From Granulosicoccus sp964449565 (GTDB lineage: Bacteria > Pseudomonadota > Gammaproteobacteria > Granulosicoccales > Granulosicoccaceae): DNA of 64,000 nt. This document shows, one piece after another, positions 1-9,461 of the stretch. The translations under genes and the position numbers were made by a program. The notes beneath the pieces were generated by a model. It was not told the origin of the DNA. It saw nothing but the letters and a program-made list of their open reading frames with translations, and searched no databases. The stretch's first letter is position 1; each line of letters starts with the position of its first letter. The stretch spans positions 1 through 64,000 of the forward strand of contig CAYUZB010000005.1 of NCBI GenBank assembly GCA_964449565.1, read 5' to 3'.

Positions 1-479
1 CCGATGTATCGATTGAGCACTTCGTCCTCAGACATCAACGCGATCATGGAGTCCAGTACTTCCTGACTGGTAACTTCCGTGTCAGGGAACAACACAGCAA
101 AGTTCTCATGCATGATTTGGTCGAAGTGCTGTCGATCCTGTTGCTCAACACCCATCATGACTGCAACAGCATTCAGCGCTTCACCTTCACCTTGTGCGAC
201 ATCGGTTGAATATTCATCAAGAATGTTATCAAACCAGACGAGTGCGTTCCCTCCATAGGTGAGCTCTCCATCGGCACTGCAGCCATTGGTACCGAAGGTC
301 AAGCCAAAGGAGGCATTACCTGACGTGCCGTTGGTCGTGGCTGCGATAAGGTGTGGACCAAGCCCGCTTTGACCTTCAAGCAACAGATTGCCCCAACCGC
401 AGTTCGGTCCACCCGGAGCAACAGCAAGTGCTGTTGTCGAGGAACCAAGGAGGACAGTACATAAAAATAATTTCTTCAT
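1..479 (-). CDS. DUF3015 family secreted protein (C-terminus beyond window)
   Basis: This partial gene reads leftward off the window edge. The ATG at 479-477 begins a typical Sec signal peptide (MKKLFLC, then a small hydrophobic stretch ending near ALA). The mature part starts with PGGPNCGWGN and contains LIAATTNGTSGNASFGLTFG. The Cys/Trp-rich start and the 'T-NGTSGN-FG-T-GT-GC' pattern match DUF3015 proteins as I know them. These are periplasmic or outer-membrane-associated proteins of unknown function. About 159 codons are visible and no stop is reached. It lies downstream of purC on the same strand with a gap of about 160 bases, so it probably has its own promoter. Confidence 0.75.
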   Translation of the reverse strand, partial: MKKLFLCTVLLGSSTTALAVAPGGPNCGWGNLLLEGQSGLGPHLIAATTNGTSGNASFGLTFGTNGCSADGELTYGGNALVWFDNILDEYSTDVAQGEGEALNAVAVMMGVEQQDRQHFDQIMHENFAVLFPDTEVTSQEVLDSMIALMSEDEVLNRYI

Positions 480-640
480 AGGCCGTTCCGTGTTTATTGA
501 TTGAAAACTGACGTAGGGGCAATTCGGCGGTTGACTGCCGAGGCATTAATTAGCTGCCCAACAGTAGTGTATATGCTTGGCCCGATTACGTTTGATGAAA
601 TCAACCGCAGGCTGCTATCTGTGACGGAAAACTGTCAACC

Positions 641-1558
641 TCAGGCGACTTCGGTATCATTTTGCGTCAAGCGCTTGAGTGCTTCGCGGTAGCGCGATAG
701 CGTACCGCTGATGACCTCTTCGGGCACGCTCGGCCCCGGTGCTTGCTTGTTCCAGTCAAGCGTCTCCAGCCAGTCACGCACATATTGCTTGTCATAGCTC
801 GCTGGGCTGCTCCCAGGTTGCCAGGTGGCCGCCTCCCAGAAACGTGAGGAGTCTGGGGTCAGTATTTCGTCCATCAGGATCAACTTGCCGTGTTCATCCG
901 TGCCAAATTCGAATTTGGTATCGGCAATGATGATGCCTCGTTTTTGTGCATAGCTTGCCGCATCCTTGTATAGCGCAATACTGATGCGGCGAATATCATC
1001 GGCAAGTTGTTTGCCGATGGTCGTTTGCATATCGACAAAACTGATGTTTTCATCATGATCCCCGACAGCCGCTTTGGTCGCAGGTGTGAAGATCACTTCA
1101 GGGAGCTGATCTGCCTGCGACAGTCCGGCGGGTAAACGGATGCCACAGATTTCCCCGTTCTGTTGATAGTCTTTCCAGCCTGAACCAATCAGATAGCCGC
1201 GCACAACCGCTTCGACCGGCAAGGCATCCAGGCGTTTGACGATCATGCAGCGCCCTTCGGCCTGGGCCCGCTCGGCGGGGTCGGGCAGTATCGACGCCAG
1301 CGGAAGATTGACCAGATGGTTCGCGACCAAATCATGGGTGCGGCTGAACCAGAACAGCGCCAGCTCGGTCAGAAGCTTGCCCTTGCCCGGAATCACGTTT
1401 GGCAGGATGACATCGAAAGCGGAGACGCGATCGGTCGCGATAATCAGAAAATGGTGATCATCTATGGCGTAGATATCACGCACCTTGCCGCGATAATGCA
1501 GGGGCAGAGAGCTGATTGATGTGGTGTGTAAGCCTGCGATGTTCTGGGTATCTGTCAT
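641..1558 (-). CDS. purC: Phosphoribosylaminoimidazole-succinocarboxamide (SAICAR) synthase
   Basis: PurC joins aspartate to CAIR using ATP in step 8 of de novo purine synthesis, in the cytoplasm. Visible family marks are KVRDIYAID near residue 25, DRVSAFDVILPN, and the C-terminal LILMDEILTPDSSRFW segment. The length of 305 residues fits the longer (yeast-like) SAICAR synthase type rather than the roughly 237-residue E. coli type. The gene is divergent from purEK with only about 52 bases between the starts, so the purine genes probably share a control region. Confidence 0.95.
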   Translation of the reverse strand: MTDTQNIAGLHTTSISSLPLHYRGKVRDIYAIDDHHFLIIATDRVSAFDVILPNVIPGKGKLLTELALFWFSRTHDLVANHLVNLPLASILPDPAERAQAEGRCMIVKRLDALPVEAVVRGYLIGSGWKDYQQNGEICGIRLPAGLSQADQLPEVIFTPATKAAVGDHDENISFVDMQTTIGKQLADDIRRISIALYKDAASYAQKRGIIIADTKFEFGTDEHGKLILMDEILTPDSSRFWEAATWQPGSSPASYDKQYVRDWLETLDWNKQAPGPSVPEEVISGTLSRYREALKRLTQNDTEVA

Positions 1559-1610
1559 GTGCTCCAGTATACTCGTCGGCTTGATTGAAAAGCTTGGGAT
1601 ATCTCAACAG

Positions 1611-2108
1611 ATGGCTGACGCGCAAGTAGGCGTTGTAATGGGTAGTGACAGCGATTGGCAAGTCATGCAACAGGCGATTGAAATGCTGGAACAGTTGGGC
1701 ATTGCACATGAAAAGCAGGTGCTATCGGCGCATCGCATGCCCGATGACATGTTCCGCTACGCTGAAACGGCTGAAGCGCGAGGTTTGACCTGTATCATCG
1801 CGGGCGCGGGTGGAGCCGCGCATCTGCCCGGGATGCTCGCGGCCAAGACCCCGGTACCCGTGCTCGGTGTGCCGATACCCACCCGATATCTGAACGGGCA
1901 GGATTCCCTCTACTCGATTCTGCAGATGCCCAAAGGTTTTCCCGTAGCTACATTTGCGATCGGCGAGCCGGGCGCGGCCAATGCCGCGCTGTTTGCAGCG
2001 GCCATGCTTGCGCCACACAACAGCAAGGTTGCGGAAAAGCTCGTCGCCTATCGACAGGCTCAGCGGGTGAAAGCGTCATCCATGCAGTTACCTCCAACGA
2101 ACGGTTAA
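1611..2108 (+). CDS. purE: N5-carboxyaminoimidazole ribonucleotide mutase
   Basis: PurE class I converts N5-CAIR to CAIR in purine synthesis. The start MADAQVGVVMGSDSDW at 1611 is chosen because it gives the usual 165-residue protein; the open frame extends upstream to 1521 without conserved sequence. Conserved marks are GSDSDW, SAHRMP with the catalytic His, and the AGGAAHLPGM segment. purK follows after 11 bases, so the two are probably cotranscribed, and their products act in succession. Confidence 0.95.
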   Translation: MADAQVGVVMGSDSDWQVMQQAIEMLEQLGIAHEKQVLSAHRMPDDMFRYAETAEARGLTCIIAGAGGAAHLPGMLAAKTPVPVLGVPIPTRYLNGQDSLYSILQMPKGFPVATFAIGEPGAANAALFAAAMLAPHNSKVAEKLVAYRQAQRVKASSMQLPPTNG

Positions 2109-2119
2109 CGATAAGCGAC

Positions 2120-3271
2120 ATGGGCGAAATGGCTTCAAGTAAACGCACTCTGTTACCGGGTGCCACGGTAGGCGTGGTCGGCGGCGGGCAGCTCGGTCGA
2201 TACTTCGTACTTGAAGCTCGGCGGCTTGGATTTCATACCTGGGTGCTCGATCCGGACGCACAGGCGCCAGCCATGCAAATCGCGGAACATCCGGAAGTCG
2301 CCGCTTTTGATGATGCAGATGCGCTTGAGCGGATGGCAAAGGCTTGTGATGCGGTGACTATCGAGTTCGAAAACGTACCGGCAGCGAGTCTGGACTTGTT
2401 GGCCGCATTGACTCGTGTTGCACCTTCGAGCGAATCGGTGCATATCGCCCAGGACCGAGTCCGTGAGAAGGAAACAGCGCAGGCGGCGGGTCTTGAGCCA
2501 GTACCGTTTGCCGTTATCAACACAGTTGAGGAGTTGGAGGCGGCGGTCGCATCGGTAGAAATGCCTGCCATCCTCAAAACCACACAGCTAGGTTACGACG
2601 GCAAGGGTCAAGTGGTGTGCACGACGGTTGATGATGTCAGGAAGGCGTTTGACAGTGTCGGTCAGGTGTCCTGTGTGCTTGAACAAAGGATAGACTTGCA
2701 GTCTGAGATATCGGTGGTACTCGCACGTGGATTTGATGAGGTGACGCAATGTTTTCCGGTCGCTGAGAATGTGCATGTCAATGGCATTCTGCATACATCA
2801 CAGGTGCCATCAGCCTGCAGTTCTGAATTGCAGGCGAAGGCGCAATCCATGGCGATTCGCTTAAGCGAACATATTGACTATCACGGTGTGCTGGCTGTTG
2901 AATTCTTTATTGATCAGCGCAACAAGTTGTTATTCAACGAAATGGCTCCAAGACCTCATAACAGTGGCCATTACACGTTGGACGCGTCTTCAACGTCGCA
3001 ATTTGAGCAACAACTACGCGTATTGTGCGCCTTGCCTCTTGGCGATACGGCCACACCACAGGCGGTCGTCATGCTTAACCTTCTTGGTGACAGTTGGGCG
3101 GCGGGGGAGCCAAATTGGGCGCCACTGATGGCTTCATCGATGGCCAAGCTTCATGTGTACGGCAAGAAAAGTGCGCGTCCTGGGCGAAAAATGGGTCATG
3201 TCAATTGTCTGGCTGATTCCCCAAACGACGCCATGGTATCAGCGTTAGCTATTGCTAAAACCCTTGTTTAA
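2120..3271 (+). CDS. purK: N5-carboxyaminoimidazole ribonucleotide synthase
   Basis: PurK is an ATP-grasp enzyme that makes N5-CAIR from AIR, bicarbonate and ATP, supplying PurE. The N-terminus has the GVVGGGQLGRYF motif at about residues 16-27. The middle has LKTTQLGYDGKGQ of the ATP-grasp fold, and NEMAPRPHNSGHYT is typical near the active site. The 383-residue length is normal for the family. The first residues (MGEMASSKRTLLPG) are poorly conserved and the start could be the second Met. Confidence 0.95.
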   Translation: MGEMASSKRTLLPGATVGVVGGGQLGRYFVLEARRLGFHTWVLDPDAQAPAMQIAEHPEVAAFDDADALERMAKACDAVTIEFENVPAASLDLLAALTRVAPSSESVHIAQDRVREKETAQAAGLEPVPFAVINTVEELEAAVASVEMPAILKTTQLGYDGKGQVVCTTVDDVRKAFDSVGQVSCVLEQRIDLQSEISVVLARGFDEVTQCFPVAENVHVNGILHTSQVPSACSSELQAKAQSMAIRLSEHIDYHGVLAVEFFIDQRNKLLFNEMAPRPHNSGHYTLDASSTSQFEQQLRVLCALPLGDTATPQAVVMLNLLGDSWAAGEPNWAPLMASSMAKLHVYGKKSARPGRKMGHVNCLADSPNDAMVSALAIAKTLV

Positions 3272-3447
3272 CAAGGACAAACTCGATACCACCGCTGGCA
3301 AAGTGATGTGTCTGATTAGTCCACGCTAGCGCCAGAAAATCAGCAACGCAGACAATAAAACTGCGTTTTGGTTCAAGTGCCGGCTCCATGTGGTATAGAA
3401 ATCGCTTTGACAGGCCAATAAATCTAAATCATTGGTCCTGCACATCC

Positions 3448-4449
3448 ATGAGTCTCGCCCAGCGTAGTACAGATACACGTGGCAACTCCGCCAGCTTCAT
3501 TCCAACTGCAGTGGAATCGCTCACGATGCAGAGCAATGCGCTTGCTTCAATTGCGAACCGTCTCGATGACGAGTTCGATGACGCGGTCAAGCTTATTCTC
3601 GGATGCAAAGGGCGCGTCATTATTTCCGGTATGGGTAAATCAGGAATTGTTGGCAAGAAGATCGCCGCTACCTTTGCTTCAACCGGTACTCCTAGTTTTT
3701 ACGTGCATCCGGGTGAAGCCATTCATGGTGATCTCGGCATGATCACAGCGGATGATTTGATCGTTTTGATTTCTTTCAGCGGTGAGACTGAAGAAATCAT
3801 GAAACTCATACCGTCCTTGAAGTACTTTGGCAATCGTATCATCGGTATTGTTGGTCAAGCCGATACGACCCTTGGTAAAGAGGCCGATGTAACCTTGCGT
3901 GTCGATATCGAACGCGAAGTATGTCCGAACAATCTTGCACCAACCACATCAGCACTTGCCATCATGGCATTAGGTGATGCAATGGCGGTATGCCTGATCA
4001 AGGCTCGTGATTTCAAACCGGCAGATTTTGCCCAGTTTCATCCAGGCGGCATGCTTGGAAGACGATTACTGTCGCGCGTCGGTGATGTGATGATCACCGA
4101 AAACCTGCCGGTTATCGGCCCTGAAGAGAGTGTACGTGAAGCGATATTCTGCATGACCTCGGGGCGACTCGGTTTAGCCATCATTGTTGAGGATGATCGT
4201 CTTCTTGGCATACTGACTGATGGTGATTTACGGCGTGCCTTGATTATGGATCCGACCATGATGGACAAGCGGGTCCGCGATTTCATGACGCCTGTACCCG
4301 TGACGATTTCTGCCAATGCGATGGTCTCGGATGCGGAAGTCCTGATGCGCAAGTACAAGATTCGTGCGCTGGTTGTGACTGATGGCCGCGCTGGTGAGGG
4401 AGATCGTGTCTGCGGTCTGCTTGAGATATTCGCGGACAACAAGCGGTAA
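3448..4449 (+). CDS. kdsD: Arabinose-5-phosphate isomerase (KdsD/KpsF type)
   Basis: This enzyme interconverts ribulose-5-phosphate and arabinose-5-phosphate, the first committed step to Kdo. A SIS sugar-isomerase domain covers about residues 45-190 (GMGKSGIVGKKIA, GEAIHGDLGM, SFSGETEE). Two CBS domains follow at about 215-330. I prefer the ATG at 3448 (MSLAQRST), which gives 333 residues, close to the usual 328; the frame is open from 3388. Its position directly before the capsule export genes suggests a capsule-dedicated copy (KpsF role). A second housekeeping copy elsewhere cannot be excluded. Confidence 0.92.
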   Translation: MSLAQRSTDTRGNSASFIPTAVESLTMQSNALASIANRLDDEFDDAVKLILGCKGRVIISGMGKSGIVGKKIAATFASTGTPSFYVHPGEAIHGDLGMITADDLIVLISFSGETEEIMKLIPSLKYFGNRIIGIVGQADTTLGKEADVTLRVDIEREVCPNNLAPTTSALAIMALGDAMAVCLIKARDFKPADFAQFHPGGMLGRRLLSRVGDVMITENLPVIGPEESVREAIFCMTSGRLGLAIIVEDDRLLGILTDGDLRRALIMDPTMMDKRVRDFMTPVPVTISANAMVSDAEVLMRKYKIRALVVTDGRAGEGDRVCGLLEIFADNKR

Positions 4450-4505
4450 AACGGCGCTAAGACGCGAAATGTGCGGTATTGCACAATAATTGCATCACGA
4501 CAATC

Positions 4506-5108
4506 ATGATGATCGATACTCACCGTCGGTTCCTGACTGCCGCTCTATGCCTGCTACTTGGTGGTTGTGCGTCACTTGAGACGACGCAAAGCCTGGATGA
4601 GCCTGTCATACCCTCTGTTGCCAGTACGCTCGGCGAGTCTGCCGAAGGTCGTGTTGTGGCAGTCGATAGTAATGACTTTGGCGTCAATAGTGTGTCCACG
4701 GGGGCTCGATATACAGCCGCCAGTGGTAAAACTTGCAAGCGACTTTTTAATGGGGCCAAGCAGGAACTGCCTCGCGTTGTTTGCCAATCGGCTAATGGCG
4801 AATGGTATCTACAGCGTTCACTTGGACTTGCAAAATCAAAATCTCAAGCGACCAATGCTGTTGTTATTCAGCCTGAAGAGATTGTTAATCGCACTAAATC
4901 TAATGAAAACGATATAGATATTGATACTGAATTTGTCGAACGACAGGTGCAATCGGGTGAAACACTTTGGTCTTTTGCTCAGCGTTTGACGGGAAATGGC
5001 GTCAACTGGCATCAGATTGCTGAGGTCAACAATATTGATGATGCACGGCAGTTGGATGTCAATGCGACCTTGCAAATACCGACAGGTTTGCTCAAGGCAG
5101 GGCAGTGA
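4506..5108 (+). CDS. LysM-domain lipoprotein at head of the kps genes
   Basis: The protein is a predicted lipoprotein with a signal peptide ending in LLGGCAS, so the lipidated Cys lies about 21 residues from the ATG at 4506. The middle part contains a CKRLFNGAKQELPRVVCQ segment with two Cys. A single LysM domain is seen at the C-terminus (VQSGETLWSFAQRLTG, then NNIDDARQLDVNATLQIP). LysM binds peptidoglycan or similar glycans, so an outer-membrane lipoprotein that touches the cell wall is likely. It sits 41 bases before kpsT in the same direction. Its specific role in capsule export is unknown. The frame is open up to 4479, but the N-terminus fits a signal peptide only from 4506 or 4509. Confidence 0.8.
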   Translation: MMIDTHRRFLTAALCLLLGGCASLETTQSLDEPVIPSVASTLGESAEGRVVAVDSNDFGVNSVSTGARYTAASGKTCKRLFNGAKQELPRVVCQSANGEWYLQRSLGLAKSKSQATNAVVIQPEEIVNRTKSNENDIDIDTEFVERQVQSGETLWSFAQRLTGNGVNWHQIAEVNNIDDARQLDVNATLQIPTGLLKAGQ

Positions 5109-5148
5109 TGCCCATTTCTTTAATTTCCGTCATAGCGGGCACTGCATC

Positions 5149-5811
5149 GTGGTTCGCCTGAACAATGTCACCAAGTGCTATCGCACAAAGGCAGGTGTCA
5201 AGGTCGTTCTCGACAATGTGTCGGTAACGTTTCCGCAGGGTCGTAGTGTCGGTATTCTTGGTCTTAATGGCGCTGGGAAATCCACCTTGATTCGTATCAT
5301 TGGAGATGCTGAGCCACATGACACGGGTTCTGTTGAACGTATCGGTAACATCTCCTGGCCGCTGGGTTATGCCGGAGGTTTCCAGAGCAATCTGACCGCA
5401 CGGGAAAACGCCCGATTCGTCGCGCGAATCTATGGCGAAAACCCTGAATATATCGAGCAGTTTACCGAGGAATTCTCAGAGCTCGAAGAATACTTCGATG
5501 TGCCTTTGCGCAACTATTCAGCCGGTATGCGCGGTCGCTTTGCGTTTTCCGTCAGTCTTGCCTGCAATTTCGATTGTTATCTGGTGGATGAGGCACTGGA
5601 GACTGGAGATGTGCGCTACAAGGAGAAATTCCGTCGCGCTTTCGAAGAGCGCCGGGCTACCGCATCGGTGATTCTGGTCTCGCATAATGAGCAGACCATT
5701 CGCCGCAACTGTGATATGGCCGCCATCCTGCATGAGGGTTCACTCGAGATGTATGACGAACTGAAGGATGCCCTCGAGCATTACCAGTTCCTGCAAACAC
5801 GCGCGGCCTGA
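5149..5811 (+). CDS. kpsT: Capsule polysaccharide ABC transporter ATP-binding protein
   Basis: KpsT is the ATPase that drives export of group 2-type capsule across the inner membrane. Starting at GTG 5149 the protein has 220 residues, the normal KpsT length; upstream in-frame sequence is unconserved. Walker A GLNGAGKS lies at residues 38-45. The ABC signature is YSAGMRGRFAFSVS and Walker B is DCYLVDEALETGD, followed by the switch His in LVSHNEQTI. The partner permease KpsM, normally adjacent, is not encoded here. kpsE follows after 2 bases. Confidence 0.9.
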   Translation: MVRLNNVTKCYRTKAGVKVVLDNVSVTFPQGRSVGILGLNGAGKSTLIRIIGDAEPHDTGSVERIGNISWPLGYAGGFQSNLTARENARFVARIYGENPEYIEQFTEEFSELEEYFDVPLRNYSAGMRGRFAFSVSLACNFDCYLVDEALETGDVRYKEKFRRAFEERRATASVILVSHNEQTIRRNCDMAAILHEGSLEMYDELKDALEHYQFLQTRAA

Positions 5812-5813
5812 TC

Positions 5814-6905
5814 ATGAATGCCATTCTCAGAAGCTTTTTGATTGTTTGTGGAACGCCCACATTGGTGGCCGCGATCTACTATGGCCTTTTCGCATCCGAT
5901 GTATACGTGTCCGAGTCGCGCTTTGCCATTCGCTCATCGGGGTCCGGAGCCAGTGCGACAGGTCTGGCGGCTATTCTATCTTCACCGATCGTGTCATCAG
6001 GTAGCCAGGACTCGCTGGTAGTGACCGACTATGTCAAGTCGCATGACATGTTGAACAAGGTGCAGAGCGAACTTGACGTTCGAGCGCATTATTCAGACAA
6101 GAAACACGATTGGCTCTCGCGTCTAGAACAAGAAGCAAGCAGTGAGGACTTACTTGAATATTTCGATCGGCGTATCGAACTGATTCGTGACTCAAGCAGC
6201 GATGTCATTACCTTGAAGGTTCATGCCTATAGTCCAGAATTTGCCCAGTCACTGGCGAAGGTGATTATCGAGCAGAGTGAAGATCTCGTCAATCGTATGT
6301 CTATCCGTATGGAACAGGATGCCTTGTCGGTTGCGCGTAACGAAGTGGAACGCCTTGCTGGCAAGCTCAAGCATGCCAGTGACCAGCTGACGCTATTTCG
6401 TAATGAAAATCAATCGCTGAATCCAGCGGCTGAATCCTCGACCATGGTTGAGCTTGTTGCGAATATCGAAGGCCAACTGCTTGAGACGCGGACAGAGCTT
6501 TCAGAAAAATTGGCATTCATGCGTGAGGGCTCCTCCGAGATTGTCAGCCTTCGTAATCGCATCAAAGTCTTGAGCCGACAACTGTCACTTGAAAAGGGAC
6601 GAATTTCCGGTAAGACAGGAGGTACTGAGCTCAGTGGGCTTATCGATTCCTATCAACCCCTTGTACTGGATCAGGAAATTGCTCAGCAACAATACACCTC
6701 GGCACTGACGTCGATGGAATTGGCAAGACTTGAAGCACAACGCAAAAAGCAGTATCTAGTGCCTTTCATATTGCCAAGTCTGCCAGATGATGCGCTTGAA
6801 CCGCGTCGTTTCATGTCGGTGGTGACAGTTTTTATAGCAGCACTGATCATCTATTTGATCGGTGGTCTTTTCTGGTCTGCTTTGCGTGACCATATGCGTT
6901 CCTGA
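5814..6905 (+). CDS. kpsE: Capsule export inner-membrane/periplasmic PCP protein (KpsE/CtrB-like)
   Basis: The 363-residue protein has one N-terminal membrane segment (about residues 5-25) and one near the C-terminus (about 333-353, VVTVFIAALIIYLIGG). Between them is a long periplasmic part rich in heptad-like coiled coil at about 150-270. This is the polysaccharide co-polymerase type 3 layout of KpsE, CtrB and BexC, which bridges the ABC exporter to the outer-membrane channel. It is placed between kpsT and kpsD, with a 1-base stop/start overlap to the next open frame, which supports the assignment. Confidence 0.88.
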   Translation: MNAILRSFLIVCGTPTLVAAIYYGLFASDVYVSESRFAIRSSGSGASATGLAAILSSPIVSSGSQDSLVVTDYVKSHDMLNKVQSELDVRAHYSDKKHDWLSRLEQEASSEDLLEYFDRRIELIRDSSSDVITLKVHAYSPEFAQSLAKVIIEQSEDLVNRMSIRMEQDALSVARNEVERLAGKLKHASDQLTLFRNENQSLNPAAESSTMVELVANIEGQLLETRTELSEKLAFMREGSSEIVSLRNRIKVLSRQLSLEKGRISGKTGGTELSGLIDSYQPLVLDQEIAQQQYTSALTSMELARLEAQRKKQYLVPFILPSLPDDALEPRRFMSVVTVFIAALIIYLIGGLFWSALRDHMRS

Positions 6906-6919
6906 TGAGGAATGAGTTT

Positions 6920-8593
6920 ATGAATTCAGATTGCTTCGTTTTTTTCATGAAAAAGAGCTTGCTGGCTTTAGCCACCACTGTTCTTTTTACAATGACGGTG
7001 CAGGCACAGTCCATCGGCGGTTCCAGTGTCGATACGAATATACCCGAGGTTGAAGCCGCCGCACTGCTGCAGGAAAACAATTCTTCCGCGGAGCCCGTGC
7101 CGAGTGCTCGAATTGCTCCCTTTGGCGCGAGCATGTTTCAGGGAGGATTCAGTAATGACAGTGAAGACGGTATCAATCCGACCTATATCATCAAGCCGGG
7201 TGATTCGATCAGTGTGCGCATTTGGGGGGCAACTCAATTCAATGATCGATTGGTTGTTGATCCGCAGGGCAATATCTTTATACCGATGGTCGGTCCAATT
7301 GCAGTGGCCGGTACGCCGAATGGACAATTGAACGATACCGTATCAACGGCGGTAGGTCGCGTGTTTACCGACAATGTTCGCGTCTATACCAGCCTTGACG
7401 GCACCCAGCCTGTGGCGGTGTTTGTCACAGGCTTTGTACCGAACCCGGGACGATTCGCGGGTATACCTTCAAATTCGGCCATGTACTACCTTGATCGTGC
7501 CGGTGGCATCGATGCCGAGCGTGGTAGCTATCGCAACATAGTGATCAAGCGACGTGGTGATGTAGTTGCGAACCTTGACCTGTACGACTTTCTGATCACC
7601 GGTAATATGCCGTCCGTGCAATTTGAAGATGGTGACACGATTGTTGTTGGCGCTCGTGGCAAGGTGATAACCGCGACCGGCGACATTGCCAACAGCGCAG
7701 CATTTGAATTTTCCACAGACTTCATCAGTGGTCAGGAACTTCTTGATCTCGCCTTTCTTGATGTTGATGTCAACTATGCGGGAGTTTCTGGGTTCCGTGA
7801 TCGTCTGCCGTTCTCGAAGTACATCACGATAGATGAATTTCGAGCAATGAGGCTTGATAGCGGTGATACGGTCAACTTTCAGGCAGATCAACACGACAAT
7901 GTCATTGTCGTTGACATCGAGGGACCACATATGGGTCCATCACGTTATTCGGTGCCTAAGGGTACACGGCTTAACGAATTGCTCGACTATATTGAGATTG
8001 ACAGAGAGGCAGCCAATATTGGTGCGATTTCTTTGAAGCGCAAAGCTATTGCCGTGCGTCAAAAAGAAGCGCTGGAAGAGAGCCTGCGCCGGCTTGAATC
8101 TGCTTACTTGACCGCTGCTTCGCATACTGATGCTGAATCCGCTATCCGCGCTCAGGAAGCACAGCTGATAGGCCGGTTTGTCCAGCGTGCTCGAGACATA
8201 ACGCCCAGTGGTCGTCTGGTTGTTGCCAGTACCGGCGGAATTGCCAACGTTGCCCTGCAGCAGGGCGACACCATTTCAATACCGCAGGTCAGTGACTCCA
8301 TATTGCTCGGCGGCGAAGTATTGGTGTCGCAAGCCATGTTGTTTGTCGAGGGCAATCGCGCAATGGACTACATCGAAAGCTCGGGTGGATTTACTCCACA
8401 GGCGCTTACTGATCGCATTATCCTCTTGCATGCCAACGGTGAAGTATCCAGTAGCAAGAATCCAATTGTCAATCGCGGTGATGAAATCATTGTCCTGCCA
8501 AAGGTACCGGTCAAGAACTTGCAGGTAGCAGCAACCATTGTTGATATCGTCTACAAAGTTGCGATTGCCGCGTCGGTAGCGTTGAGCCTGTAG
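6920..8593 (+). CDS. kpsD: Capsule polysaccharide export outer-membrane protein (KpsD/Wza-like, SLBB)
   Basis: The protein carries the polysaccharide export signature YIIKPGDSISVRIWG followed by VDPQGNIFIPMVGPI at about residues 85-130, then SLBB-like repeats. The length, near 557 residues, equals KpsD of group 2 capsule systems. Three starts are possible. The 6905 ATG overlaps the kpsE stop. The 6920 ATG has GAGG about 10 bases upstream. The 6947 ATG begins directly at MKKSLLALATT, the best signal peptide. I chose 6920 for the ribosome site. The product should be periplasmic or outer membrane, forming the exit path for the capsule. Confidence 0.88.
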   Translation: MNSDCFVFFMKKSLLALATTVLFTMTVQAQSIGGSSVDTNIPEVEAAALLQENNSSAEPVPSARIAPFGASMFQGGFSNDSEDGINPTYIIKPGDSISVRIWGATQFNDRLVVDPQGNIFIPMVGPIAVAGTPNGQLNDTVSTAVGRVFTDNVRVYTSLDGTQPVAVFVTGFVPNPGRFAGIPSNSAMYYLDRAGGIDAERGSYRNIVIKRRGDVVANLDLYDFLITGNMPSVQFEDGDTIVVGARGKVITATGDIANSAAFEFSTDFISGQELLDLAFLDVDVNYAGVSGFRDRLPFSKYITIDEFRAMRLDSGDTVNFQADQHDNVIVVDIEGPHMGPSRYSVPKGTRLNELLDYIEIDREAANIGAISLKRKAIAVRQKEALEESLRRLESAYLTAASHTDAESAIRAQEAQLIGRFVQRARDITPSGRLVVASTGGIANVALQQGDTISIPQVSDSILLGGEVLVSQAMLFVEGNRAMDYIESSGGFTPQALTDRIILLHANGEVSSSKNPIVNRGDEIIVLPKVPVKNLQVAATIVDIVYKVAIAASVALSL

Positions 8594-8597
8594 TGTC

Positions 8598-9314
8598 ATG
8601 GTACGTGCAGCGCTCATAAATACCGATAACCCTGAACAAGAGGCGGATACCGACGTCCGCTTGAGCGTGGTTGACAACAAAGAATTGCGTGACGAGCACG
8701 ACGATCAATCTGAGCAACAAGTAGAACAGGAAAATCTTGTTCAGCGCAGTATTCGCGAGATCACCTCCTTGCAACGCGAGATGCACAATCTGTCGGAGAA
8801 TCTCGTGGCGCTAGGTGCACCGTACCAGACCATCAATGTGCTGGTTGAAATGGGTTTCAACAACAAAGCGTCCGAACAGAAGGCGTTGATGGAAACGCTA
8901 TTTGTTGACGCGGATGGTGGTAACGGTGTTGCAGTTGCAGACCGCGACAAATTTTGTTTTGAGCTCAAGCAACTTGTTGACTATGAACGAGACATGGCCA
9001 ACGTTCGTCGCACGGCTCGTGAGCAGGGGCTGAAGCTACCTGTCGTAAACGCATTGACCCAGATGATTCGACGTAATCCAGGTGATGGTGGAAAAGCTGA
9101 AATCAATGCGTTTCTGGCCTATGCGCTGGCCTATGGCGTCGAGCTCGATGGCGTTGCATCTGTTCTCGAGCAGGTTGAACAGGAGCCGCAATCAGTACTG
9201 CCACAGATCGATCGCTCAAGCTTCGAAACCCCACCCCAGGATCGCAAGGCGCTGATTCGGGACTTGCTGTTGGGAGCCACCCTGACTGTGATTCTGCTGT
9301 GGCTGGTGCTCTGA
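8598..9314 (+). CDS. Tail-anchored coiled-coil protein of the kps operon, function unknown
   Basis: I do not recognise this 238-residue protein. It has a very acidic and Gln-rich N-terminus (about residues 10-55, likely coiled coil), a central helical part, and a single hydrophobic segment as its last 20 residues (LLLGATLTVILLWLVL). There is no signal peptide, so it is probably cytoplasmic with a C-terminal membrane anchor. It begins 4 bases after kpsD, so it belongs to the export operon. A scaffold that gathers cytoplasmic glycosyltransferases at the exporter would fit the layout, but this is inference only. Confidence 0.75.
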   Translation: MVRAALINTDNPEQEADTDVRLSVVDNKELRDEHDDQSEQQVEQENLVQRSIREITSLQREMHNLSENLVALGAPYQTINVLVEMGFNNKASEQKALMETLFVDADGGNGVAVADRDKFCFELKQLVDYERDMANVRRTAREQGLKLPVVNALTQMIRRNPGDGGKAEINAFLAYALAYGVELDGVASVLEQVEQEPQSVLPQIDRSSFETPPQDRKALIRDLLLGATLTVILLWLVL

Positions 9315-9461
9315 TACTGGTTGTGGAGGGAGTTGGCGGATCTTCCCCTGTCAGGAGTTCTTTCGGCGTGAATATTGCGAACCAGTTCTTCAATTAATGG
9401 CTTCTCTGCTTTAGTGGGCGGCTTTGAACTACCTTAAAAAACAATTAGATAGAGGTGAAGT

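Noticed and set aside
641..692. Short plus-strand frame at 501-692 overlapping purC
   Set aside because: It runs antisense into a firm gene and has no recognisable sequence.
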